Virus record (IMG/VR): IMGVR_UViG_3300005588_000094
Coordinates: 1-24,099 of that record
DNA: 24,099 nt
Strand: one strand, 5' to 3'
Origin: a virus
In this document: piece by piece, positions 1-4,508 of the stretch
Numbering within the stretch: the stretch's first letter is position 1
Layout of the letters: every line of letters starts with the position of its first letter
Made by a program: the position numbers and the translations under genes
Notes under the pieces: generated by a model
Databases searched by the model: none
The model's input: only the letters and a program-made list of their open reading frames with translations
What the model was told of the DNA's origin: nothing

Positions 1-324
1 GTGCACCCGTGCATCACCGTACACCAATGCATCACCGTGCACCCGTGCATCACCGTGCACCCATGCATCACCGCCCACCCGTGCATCACCGTACACCTGT
101 GCATCACCGTGCACCTGTGCATCACCGTGCACCCGTGCATCACCGTGCACCCGTGCATCACCGTACACCCATGCATCACCGTGCACCTGTGCATCACCGT
201 ACACCCATGCATCACCGTACACCTGTGCATCACCGTACACCCATGCATCACCGTGCACCTGTGCATCACCGTACACCCGTGCATCACCGTACACCTGTGC
301 ATCACCGCCCACCCATGCATCACC
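1..324. repeat. 18 perfect tandem copies of an 18-bp unit
   Basis: Eighteen head-to-tail 18-bp units without indels; each ends in the invariant TGCATCACC and differs only at the second to third and eighth to ninth bases. On the minus strand every unit is Gly-Asp-Ala-x-Val-x, with changes limited to codons 4 (Trp, Arg, Gln, Leu) and 6 (His, Tyr, Gly). The array continues past position 1. It is coding, not a CRISPR array: there are no spacers. Confidence 0.97.
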
Positions 325-465
325 GTTGTGACACAAATTACCTTCATTTCTAATCCATCCGCCAAGGTCCCCCTTTTTTACTTTGGCAAAAGACTTTTTC
401 GCGCGTATCCTATACAAAGATGCTCCAGACACCTCGCCTGTCATTTCAAACTTATCATTGCTCAT
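1..465 (-). CDS. Hexapeptide-repeat (GDAxVx) phage protein, C-terminus beyond window
   Basis: This gene reads leftward and runs off the left edge; 155 residues are visible. The first 47 residues carry the motif KGDLGGWI (31-38), which I recognise as the N-terminal cap of a widespread phage/bacterial family followed by G-[DN]-A-x-V-x hexapeptide repeats. Here 18 consecutive hexapeptides (residues 48-155) all read GDA[WRQL]V[HYG]. Such repeats are expected to form a left-handed beta-helix; the biochemical role of the family is unknown to me. I chose ATG 465 rather than ATG 471 because AGGAG lies 6 nt before it (and directly against 471). The start overlaps the stop of the upstream 26-residue gene (ATGA). 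The repeat makes a competing open frame on the opposite strand, which I treat as a shadow. Family assignment fairly sure, function unknown. Confidence 0.85.
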   Translation of the reverse strand, partial: MSNDKFEMTGEVSGASLYRIRAKKSFAKVKKGDLGGWIRNEGNLCHNGDAWVGGDAQVYGDARVYGDAQVHGDAWVYGDAQVYGDAWVYGDAQVHGDAWVYGDARVHGDARVHGDAQVHGDAQVYGDARVGGDAWVHGDARVHGDALVYGDARVH

Positions 466-542
466 ATCCATCTCCTATTAATCAACCACATGTCAATGCC
501 GACAGTAACTATAACGGCAAGCACCGTGAGGACTGTAGTCAT
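462..542 (-). CDS. 26-residue single-helix membrane peptide
   Basis: A 26-codon frame sits exactly between two genes of the leftward operon, overlapping each by ATGA: its ATG overlaps the TGA of the gene at 539-691 and its TGA overlaps the ATG of the hexapeptide-repeat gene at 465. An AGAGGGG motif lies about 7 nt upstream. Residues 3-16 are almost all hydrophobic (MTTVLTVLAVIVTVGIDMWL at the N-terminus), then the chain ends INRRWI, so it should be a single membrane helix with a positively charged C-terminus. No family recognised. Tight double coupling makes it likely to be translated even though it is very short. Confidence 0.6.
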   Translation of the reverse strand: MTTVLTVLAVIVTVGIDMWLINRRWI

Positions 543-691
543 TTGATTGCCCCTCTAAAATCCCGGCATTCCCTGGATATGAATTCGTTCCAGCTACCGC
601 ACATCGCTACTTCTGACACCAGCAGCATGCACACATTTAGGAGGACTATAAATGCGATAGCTGAAACTACCACGGCTAGTTTATCCCTCAT
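539..691 (-). CDS. Small single-pass membrane protein (50 aa)
   Basis: Fifty residues; one hydrophobic segment at about residues 5-27 (LAVVVSAIAFIVLLNVCMLL), then a polar C-terminal tail of about 20 residues. The frame extends further upstream, but I chose ATG 691 because GGAGGAG lies 5-6 nt before it and the ATG overlaps the end of the upstream gene (GAGGGATAA), as is usual in this operon. It is followed by another one-helix peptide at 462-542, so the pair may be two membrane components made together. Function unknown; too short for a canonical holin and not near lysis genes. Confidence 0.65.
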   Translation of the reverse strand: MRDKLAVVVSAIAFIVLLNVCMLLVSEVAMCGSWNEFISRECRDFRGAIK

Positions 692-998
692 GATGCTCCT
701 CCGGAAGCGGCGTATCAGCATAGTCGATAGCTTCCCCCCACTCCTCCCATTCAACATCGATACCATCAACTGATGGCTTGAGCTTTTCCAGCATCAGGAT
801 AGCGTTTAATCGGCATGACTCCTGAAATCCATATGTAGGCGCCAAGGTTGCCGCCCTATTCCAGTAGACGGCACTCTCACCATATTGCCCACAACCGGCT
901 GCTTTCAACGCTTTGGTTGTTATGTCAGAGCATACGTTAATGAAGCCTTCTGCCGTTCTGCTGTCCTGAAAACGATTTGTATATATTACTGATCCCAT
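681..998 (-). CDS. Hypothetical phage protein, weakly ANR/PerC-like
   Basis: 105 residues, start supported by AAGGAG 6 nt upstream of ATG 998. The middle (about residues 30-70) has a helical pattern with an Ala-x3-Gly-QYGESAVYWNRAATLAP stretch and a following Cys-Arg, reminiscent of the ANR/PerC-type regulators carried by phages and plasmids of enterobacteria, which bind AraC/H-NS-type partners. This resemblance is from memory of the pattern only and is weak. The C-terminus is acidic (EEWGEAID, LPEEHHEG). It overlaps the next gene by about 11 bp. Could equally be an unrelated small early protein. Confidence 0.7.
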   Translation of the reverse strand: MGSVIYTNRFQDSRTAEGFINVCSDITTKALKAAGCGQYGESAVYWNRAATLAPTYGFQESCRLNAILMLEKLKPSVDGIDVEWEEWGEAIDYADTPLPEEHHEG

Positions 999-1008
999 GA
1001 TGTACTCC

Positions 1009-1230
1009 TTAGTTAAAACCTTCGATAAACTTCCTAGTCTCTTCGGCGGTATTTAGGCTCCCCATCATAAGCAGCCCCACCCCAAGTTGAATACCGGCGT
1101 GTCCTTCGGTTTCTGGGTGCTTACTCAGGTCGCTTCCCATTGAAGCAACTGCGTTAGCAAATTCTCCATTGTTGACGTATTCCAGTGCACGATTCTTGCA
1201 CCACTGTAAATGTTCTTCTCTGGTTTTCAT
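1009..1230 (-). CDS. Conserved hypothetical phage protein (73 aa)
   Basis: 73 residues beginning MKTREEHLQWCKNRALEYV, with a central MGSDLSKHPET and a C-terminal RKFIEGFN. I recognise this layout as a recurring small phage early protein of unknown function. ATG 1230 is preceded by AAGGGGAATAAC, the same leader sequence found before the pentapeptide-repeat gene at 1538, which suggests shared origin of the two translation starts. It ends 10 bp before the next gene of the operon. No catalytic motif visible; mostly helical and soluble. Confidence 0.75.
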   Translation of the reverse strand: MKTREEHLQWCKNRALEYVNNGEFANAVASMGSDLSKHPETEGHAGIQLGVGLLMMGSLNTAEETRKFIEGFN

Positions 1231-1247
1231 GTTATTCCCCTTGATGG

Positions 1248-1538
1248 TTAAAACGTGGTATCTTTAAATATGGCACCATTGAGGTTGGCACCAGCAAGAT
1301 CGGCGCTTCGAAGATCTGCACGAGAAAAATCCACGTCGCGAAGATCTGCTCCACTCAAGCTCGCTCCCCTTAAATCTGCATGCTGGAGATTAGCCCCCCG
1401 AAGATTTGCATCTTTCAGGTACGCACCATTAAAGTCAGCATTCCGAAGATATACATCCCGAAATTGAATGTTTTTTAATAAATCTGCTTCACTTGTAAAT
1501 ATTACAGTACCATAAATGTCTTTTATTTCGATTTCCAT
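1248..1538 (-). CDS. Pentapeptide-repeat protein
   Basis: 96 residues. After an N-terminal strand region (residues 1-25) comes an unbroken run of A(D/N)LxX pentapeptides from about residue 26 to 93 (for example ADLRGASLSGADLRDVDFSR), giving roughly 13-14 repeats, enough for about three turns of a right-handed quadrilateral beta-helix. Known members include DNA-gyrase-protecting mimics (MfpA/Qnr), but most small phage members have no known target and this one is short for a gyrase mimic. ATG 1538 has AAGGGGAATAAC upstream. It is followed by the next leftward gene after 17 bp. Repeat family certain; role unknown. Confidence 0.9.
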   Translation of the reverse strand: MEIEIKDIYGTVIFTSEADLLKNIQFRDVYLRNADFNGAYLKDANLRGANLQHADLRGASLSGADLRDVDFSRADLRSADLAGANLNGAIFKDTTF

Positions 1539-1554
1539 GTTATTCCCCTTGGTT

Positions 1555-1601
1555 AGTTACTCAGTTTATCGGCCCTGGTGCCTGGATCTTTAGTCTTTTT
1601 T
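1555..1601 (-). repeat. 47-bp direct repeat, copy 2 (before pentapeptide gene)
   Basis: Matches 1869-1915 over 47 bp with about 6 mismatches and no gaps. On the minus strand it begins with a run of A, contains AAAGATCCAGGCACC and GGGCCGATAA, and ends 17 bp before the ATG at 1538. It overlaps the stop codon of the gene at 1600-1851 by two bases, so it is otherwise non-coding. Confidence 0.85.
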
Positions 1602-1851
1602 AAAAGTCTTTTATGTAATCCGGCTCCGGTGAATAAGACTCCCTTGTCTCGTCGTACTCGCCCTCATACCAGGGTTGCCCAAACAGCTGGCTGTATTTTT
1701 TCGGGGCGTGTTTTTTTACACACTCTTTTGCTTCTGATTCGACAATTGTGTCAGGCTCTCCATATCCCCAATCTAGTTTATATTTTCCTTCCGTTGAGAT
1801 GTGCAAGATGTCTCCATTATCGAGTTTAATCTGTTGTGCTTGCGTCTTCAT
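1600..1851 (-). CDS. Hypothetical protein bracketed by a direct repeat (83 aa)
   Basis: First gene of the leftward operon, 83 residues, ATG 1851 with GGGAG 7 nt upstream. The N-terminal part (QQIKLDNGDILHISTEGKYKLDWGYG) has alternating polar/hydrophobic residues suggesting beta strands; the C-terminal part is rich in Tyr, Glu, Asp and Pro (EGEYDETRESYSPEPDYIKDF) and probably flexible. I do not recognise a family. It lies exactly between two copies of a 47-bp repeat, so it may be an exchangeable cargo gene. Real gene judged from start signal and operon position. Confidence 0.7.
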   Translation of the reverse strand: MKTQAQQIKLDNGDILHISTEGKYKLDWGYGEPDTIVESEAKECVKKHAPKKYSQLFGQPWYEGEYDETRESYSPEPDYIKDF

Positions 1852-1868
1852 TGTATGTCTCCCGTTTC

Positions 1869-1915
1869 AGTTGCTAAAGTTATCGGCCCGGGTGCCTGGA
1901 TCTTTAATCTTTTTT
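1869..1915 (-). repeat. 47-bp direct repeat, copy 1 (before first leftward gene)
   Basis: Partner of 1555-1601, the same orientation, ending 17 bp before the ATG at 1851. It lies in the predicted 5' untranslated region of the leftward transcript (start about 1926). The identical distance to the next start codon in both copies suggests a duplicated leader element. Confidence 0.85.
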
Positions 1916-1932
1916 CCTCCACCCTGGAAACA

Positions 1933-1961
1933 ATCATATACCCCGGTTGACAGACTGTCAA
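1933..1961 (-). promoter_or_regulatory. Leftward sigma70-like promoter
   Basis: Reading leftward, a consensus -35 TTGACA (1961-1956), a 17-bp spacer and TATGAT (1938-1933) as the -10 box. Five of six -10 bases match. Predicted start near 1926, giving a 5' UTR of about 75 nt to ATG 1851. The -35 lies inside the operator at 1946-1962. Confidence 0.8.
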
Positions 1962-1962
1962 C
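1946..1962. promoter_or_regulatory. Operator 1: 17-bp palindrome
   Basis: GTTGACAG-A-CTGTCAAC, perfect 8-bp arms around one central base (1954). It covers the -35 of the leftward promoter. Likely bound by the helix-turn-helix protein encoded at 2004 or by a repressor outside the window. Confidence 0.75.
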
Positions 1963-1968
1963 AACTAT

Positions 1969-1983
1969 TTGACATTCTGTCAA
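1969..1983. promoter_or_regulatory. Operator 2: imperfect copy of the palindrome
   Basis: TTGACA-TTC-TGTCAA, same 6-bp arms and spacing as operator 1, centred on 1976, 22 bp (two helical turns) from the centre of operator 1. It covers the -35 of the rightward promoter, so a dimer here would affect rightward transcription. Confidence 0.75.
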
Positions 1984-1997
1984 CGCGCCTGTAGTAT
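1969..1997 (+). promoter_or_regulatory. Rightward promoter, start at or next to ATG 2004
   Basis: TTGACA (1969-1974), 17-bp spacer, TAGTAT (1992-1997). The expected start, 6-8 nt after the -10, falls on 2003-2005, that is on the ATG of the regulator gene. The mRNA would thus be leaderless or nearly so, like the lambda cI message from PRM. The -10 box is only 4/6, suggesting a weak or regulated promoter. Confidence 0.65.
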
Positions 1998-2003
1998 GGA
2001 ACC

Positions 2004-2213
2004 ATGACAAAATCACACGCAGATATTATAAAGCTGTGGCCAGGTGTCAGAGACCTAGCTACTGACCTAGACGCAAAATACCACACCGTGCAGCAATGGA
2101 AACACCGTGATTGTATCCCTGCAAAACATTGGGTGCCAATCATGGCGGCTGCAAGGAAACGTGATATTTTGATCACTTATGAAATGCTAGCCAAGGGGGC
2201 TAATGATGGGTAG
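2004..2213 (+). CDS. Small Cro/CII-like helix-turn-helix regulator (carph-isopro type)
   Basis: 69 residues. The pattern IIKLWPGVRDLATDLDAKY, then HTVQQWKHRDCIPAKHWVPI, is that of the small phage 'carph-isopro' DNA-binding proteins: a helix-turn-helix in which Thr-Val-x-x-Trp lies in the recognition helix and IPxxxW closes the domain. It begins right at a predicted transcription start and has no good Shine-Dalgarno (only GGAA close to the ATG). Divergent position beside two operators implies that it acts on that region, as Cro does in lambda; direct binding is inferred. A larger CI-type repressor is not seen in this window. Confidence 0.85.
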   Translation: MTKSHADIIKLWPGVRDLATDLDAKYHTVQQWKHRDCIPAKHWVPIMAAARKRDILITYEMLAKGANDG

Positions 2214-2418
2214 AAAGCCGATAAAACACTTGCATATCCCCAATGATGATACCGCCGCCGTAAAGGATCATGGCACTATACGGCTGGTTACATCAAAGGA
2301 GTTTGCGGACGATTACGGGGGCACAGACACGCTAATCGTCAACTATTGCCTGTTTACATTTGGTGGGGTAGTTGTTGGCGCCATGTCTGGATTCTTGCTG
2401 TGCAAATTTGTGATATAA
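2206..2418 (+). CDS. Small C-terminally anchored membrane protein
   Basis: 70 residues from ATG 2206 (71 from ATG 2203). I prefer 2206 because AAGGGGG is about 6 nt upstream. The gene overlaps the end of the regulator gene. Residues 1-45 are polar and charged; residues about 46-70 are hydrophobic (VNYCLFTFGGVVVGAMSGFL), a single membrane helix at the extreme C-terminus, so the N-terminal part would face the cytoplasm. Not recognised. Its position next to the switch region is where phages often carry accessory or superinfection genes, but nothing specific supports that here. Confidence 0.65.
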   Translation: MGRKPIKHLHIPNDDTAAVKDHGTIRLVTSKEFADDYGGTDTLIVNYCLFTFGGVVVGAMSGFLLCKFVI

Positions 2419-2419
2419 T
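2411..2419 (+). promoter_or_regulatory. Extended -10 promoter TGATATAAT
   Basis: A perfect TATAAT preceded by TGn forms an extended -10 element, overlapping the stop codon of the preceding gene. There is no good -35 at 16-18 bp, which extended -10 promoters tolerate. Predicted start is about 2426, the first base of the folded element described next. Confidence 0.6.
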
Positions 2420-2425
2420 TAAACT

Positions 2426-2491
2426 AATGACGGCTTACCAGATATTGGCCCATCTGGGACAGCCGGAAACCCATGCGCGGTTGCCGTCATT
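2426..2491 (+). ncRNA. Predicted three-way-junction RNA element (leader or small RNA)
   Basis: Nine perfect base pairs close the element (AATGACGGC 2426-2434 with GCCGTCATT 2483-2491). Inside are a hairpin CCAGAT/ATCTGG (2438-2443, 2452-2457; 8-nt loop) and a second stem AGCCG/CGGTT (2461-2465, 2478-2482; one G-U, 12-nt loop), with only 3 nt joining strands, so the whole 66 nt forms a compact three-way junction. It starts at the predicted transcription start. It could be a 5' leader of the replication gene at 2527, a processed small RNA, or a poor terminator: a weak TTTCCTTCTTT follows. No known riboswitch or ribozyme class was recognised. Confidence 0.5.
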
Positions 2492-2526
2492 TCCTTCTTT
2501 GCTTGGGTGCTGAATGGGTAAAATAG

Positions 2527-3342
2527 ATGGCTGCATTACCATACATAAAATTATTCCCTGCCGATTATCTGGCGGATACTCAACACTTGACCCTAGAAGA
2601 GCATGGCGCATATTTGCTCCTAATCATGAATTATTGGCAAACTGGCAACGCTTTACGAGCAGAAAGTCAACGGATTGCCAGCGTTTGTTCAACGTCCGTT
2701 GAAAATTGGTTGAAAATACGCCCAATACTATCGGAATTCTTTACAGAAACCACTGATCCAGCCACTGGGCACCTAATTTGGACACATCACCGTATAGAAG
2801 AGGACATTACCGCAGTTCGCAACAAATCTATAAAAGCGAGTATGGCGGGCAGAAAATCAGCCATGCAACGTGCTGAAATTAAAAAGAATTCGAACGAACG
2901 TTCAAAATCCGTTCAACGAAAATCCAACCATACAGAAGCAGAAGCAGATACAGATAAAAGAAAAATAAAACAAAAAGAAAATTTACAACCGATAACACCA
3001 AAAGGGCTTAATCAATCCGCCTGGGATGAATACACAAAATACAGGGCAGATAATAAAATCCGCAAACTTAAACCTGCCTCTGTATCAAAACAGCAGCGAT
3101 GGCTTGTTGAACGTGGGGACACAGAAACACAACAGGCAATCGTCGATCAAACAATCCGTAATGGCCACCAGGGTCTATTCGAGGTAAACGGGAGCAACGG
3201 AAATGGAACTGCAAAAAAACAGAACGCCTCACAATTCCTCGACAACTGCATTGCATTCGCCAATGGAGGAACGGTGGATCGCTGCGATATTTTCGAGGAT
3301 GCAATCAAGGTACCTGCACAAATGGTCAAGCGCATTTCCTGA
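2527..3342 (+). CDS. DUF1376 (YdaU-like) phage replication protein
   Basis: 271 residues. Residues 5-43 (PYIKLFPADYLADTQHL, then EEHGAYLLLIMNYW) are the hallmark of DUF1376, the N-terminal winged-helix domain of phage/prophage replication-initiation proteins. After about residue 100 the chain becomes lysine- and asparagine-rich (a flexible linker, roughly 100-160), and a second helical domain at about 160-271 holds SAWDEYTKYR and VERGDTETQQAIVDQTIRNG, typical of the C-terminal part of these proteins. Together with the next gene it resembles a lambda O/P pair: origin recognition, then helicase recruitment. The start has only a weak GGGTA upstream. It overlaps the next gene extensively. Confidence 0.85.
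   Translation: MAALPYIKLFPADYLADTQHLTLEEHGAYLLLIMNYWQTGNALRAESQRIASVCSTSVENWLKIRPILSEFFTETTDPATGHLIWTHHRIEEDITAVRNKSIKASMAGRKSAMQRAEIKKNSNERSKSVQRKSNHTEAEADTDKRKIKQKENLQPITPKGLNQSAWDEYTKYRADNKIRKLKPASVSKQQRWLVERGDTETQQAIVDQTIRNGHQGLFEVNGSNGNGTAKKQNASQFLDNCIAFANGGTVDRCDIFEDAIKVPAQMVKRIS
2687..2990 (+). other. Candidate replication-origin segment inside the DUF1376 gene
   Basis: Two copies of GTTCAACG (2687-2694, 2911-2918), an inverted repeat TTCAACG-TC-CGTTGAA (2688-2703), and GAACGTTC (2896-2903) are followed by a strongly A-rich coding stretch (about 2934-2990). Phage origins often lie inside the initiator gene with iterons next to an AT-rich segment, as in lambda O. The repeats are few, so this is only a suggestion. 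Confidence 0.25.
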
Positions 3343-3694
3343 TGAACGGACACAAAAACTTGCGATGATTGAATGGGGCGATGCACTAGGCGGGCTGACA
3401 GGTGATGAGGTTAAACATGGATTTGCTACGTGGAAAGAAGAGTGGCCACCGTCCATGTGGGAGTTTTTCACAGCATGCCGTCCTCCTGTTAAACCAGCAA
3501 GCCACAGGGAGTACACGCCACTGCCGCCACCAGTTACCAACCATGGCCCTGCATCAGTCTCTCACTATGCACGAGAGATCGTGGAAACGCTAAAGGAGAT
3601 CGATATGCTGCCGATAGATGGGGAGACACAGCATGATTACTGTATGCGGTGCAAAGTTAGATCACTGCCATCACTGCAGGAGTTGGCTAAATGA
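3203..3694 (+). CDS. Replication protein P-like (putative helicase loader)
   Basis: 163 residues from ATG 3203, or 143 from ATG 3263 (MEERWIAAIF), which is where the recognisable domain begins; neither start has a strong ribosome binding site. The region FSRMQSRYLHKWSSAF, then LGGLTGDEVKHGF, then EEWPPSMWEFFTACRP, follows the pattern of the phage replication P family (motif 'GL...I..GL......WPP...EF...C'), whose lambda member brings the host DnaB helicase to the origin. The gene directly follows, and overlaps by 80-140 bp, the initiator-like gene, as expected for O/P. Moderately sure; alternative is an uncharacterised early protein. Confidence 0.6.
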   Translation: MELQKNRTPHNSSTTALHSPMEERWIAAIFSRMQSRYLHKWSSAFPDERTQKLAMIEWGDALGGLTGDEVKHGFATWKEEWPPSMWEFFTACRPPVKPASHREYTPLPPPVTNHGPASVSHYAREIVETLKEIDMLPIDGETQHDYCMRCKVRSLPSLQELAK

Positions 3695-3828
3695 CAAAGC
3701 GTGAATGGTGGAACACTCTCGACGATGCAGAGAAACGAGAGATTAAGGAATTAAGCGGAAAGCTGTATGAAGATTCAGACGAAACATTTAATCTTGAGTT
3801 TGTTAGAGCGAAACTAAAAGGGGATTAA
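3691..3828 (+). CDS. Hypothetical small protein (45 aa)
   Basis: 45 residues, beginning MTKREWWNTLDDAEKREIKE and ending RAKLKGD. ATG overlaps the previous stop (ATGA) and AGGAG lies 8 nt upstream, so translation is well supported. It is highly charged and likely helical, with no family recognised. Its own 3' end supplies the AAAAGGGGA ribosome binding site of the next gene, 2 bp downstream. Confidence 0.65.
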   Translation: MTKREWWNTLDDAEKREIKELSGKLYEDSDETFNLEFVRAKLKGD

Positions 3829-3830
3829 CG

Positions 3831-4016
3831 ATGACTCTTGAAGAGGCAGAACTAAATATTGGCAGCTGGTTGTCTGCAGCACTAGACGATGACCTTATTT
3901 GTGATGGGATGAAGACAGATATTTTAAACTGGTTCGCTGCACTTGAAGAGAGGGATAAAACCGATCGGTTCGATCTGTGGAAAAAAGCTGTCGCGTCTGG
4001 GTTTGGTACATCATGA
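3831..4016 (+). CDS. Hypothetical acidic protein (61 aa)
   Basis: 61 residues, ATG preceded by AAAAGGGGATTAACG. Sequence is acidic and amphipathic (LNIGSWLSAALDDDLI, DILNWFAALEERDK), suggesting a small helical bundle. Last bases overlap the next start (ATGA). No relation recognised; in the same run of small genes as its neighbours. Confidence 0.65.
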   Translation: MTLEEAELNIGSWLSAALDDDLICDGMKTDILNWFAALEERDKTDRFDLWKKAVASGFGTS

Positions 4017-4216
4017 ATCCTGAAAAAATCAAAGAACTAAAGCATGAAAGAGACCACGCACATAAATCATTGCTCGATGCTCCATCGCCACTACTCTATC
4101 CAGACAGATCAGGAGACTGGCTTGAACAGGCTCAGAGCCTTGTGATGGAATATGGCGAGTGGTATGAAAACTCTCGCGCTACTGCATTAAGTTTAATCCA
4201 TAACGGAAAGCTATAG
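4013..4216 (+). CDS. Hypothetical protein (67 aa)
   Basis: Start taken at ATG 4013, overlapping the TGA of the previous gene, rather than the longer frame from 3977 that would intrude 40 bp. The product begins MNPEKIKELKHERDHAHKSL; Trp/Tyr-rich C-terminal half (DWLEQAQSLVMEYGEWYENS). Likely helical. No family recognised. A 30-bp gap with GGAGG follows before the next gene. Confidence 0.6.
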   Translation: MNPEKIKELKHERDHAHKSLLDAPSPLLYPDRSGDWLEQAQSLVMEYGEWYENSRATALSLIHNGKL

Positions 4217-4246
4217 ACCCAAACTACTGGAAACGGAGGCATGTAA

Positions 4247-4507
4247 ATGTTGACTGATGATACAAAGCTTGCGTTGGAATCTCCTGCCGATGGAGATATG
4301 GCAAAGATCAAGGAAAAGTCGAAGATTATTATTGCACTGAAAGACAACGATAGGAAAAAATCATACAAGTATGTCCCTATGTGTGAGATAGGGTTTTTAA
4401 AATCCTATGTTGATAATCACAATAGTCGTATGTCACAGGCAGCACGCAGAAATAACAGTAACAACTCAAATTGGAGTTTTGCTAATGGGGTTAGGAGGCA
4501 GTACTGA
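4247..4507 (+). CDS. Hypothetical protein (86 aa)
   Basis: 86 residues, ATG 4247 with ACGGAGG about 8 nt upstream. N-terminal half acidic, then a basic middle (KIKEKSKIIIALKDNDRKK), then a C-terminal tail rich in Asn, Ser and Arg (NNSNNSNWSF). Pattern suggests a nucleic-acid-contacting or disordered tail but no domain is recognised. It ends one base before the methyltransferase start, so the two are probably co-translated. Confidence 0.55.
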   Translation: MLTDDTKLALESPADGDMAKIKEKSKIIIALKDNDRKKSYKYVPMCEIGFLKSYVDNHNSRMSQAARRNNSNNSNWSFANGVRRQY

Positions 4508-4508
4508 G

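Noticed and set aside
1-324. CRISPR array
   Set aside because: Repeats are contiguous with no spacers and they code for protein.
1-546. Rightward open frames over the 18-bp repeat (Val-His-Pro-Cys-Ile-Thr and Met-His-His-Arg types)
   Set aside because: They come from the periodic sequence; the minus strand has the GDAxVx family motif with the KGDLGGWI cap, operon position and a ribosome binding site.
539-769. Longer leftward version of the 50-aa membrane gene
   Set aside because: It would overlap the neighbouring gene by 89 bp; ATG 691 has GGAGGAG and the usual overlap.
1255-1467. Rightward frame opposite the pentapeptide-repeat gene
   Set aside because: Antisense of the repeats giving a low-complexity Arg/Ser/Leu protein without a start signal.
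2514-2702. Rightward frame overlapping the DUF1376 start
   Set aside because: Out of frame with a clear DUF1376 protein, no family pattern, no ribosome binding site.
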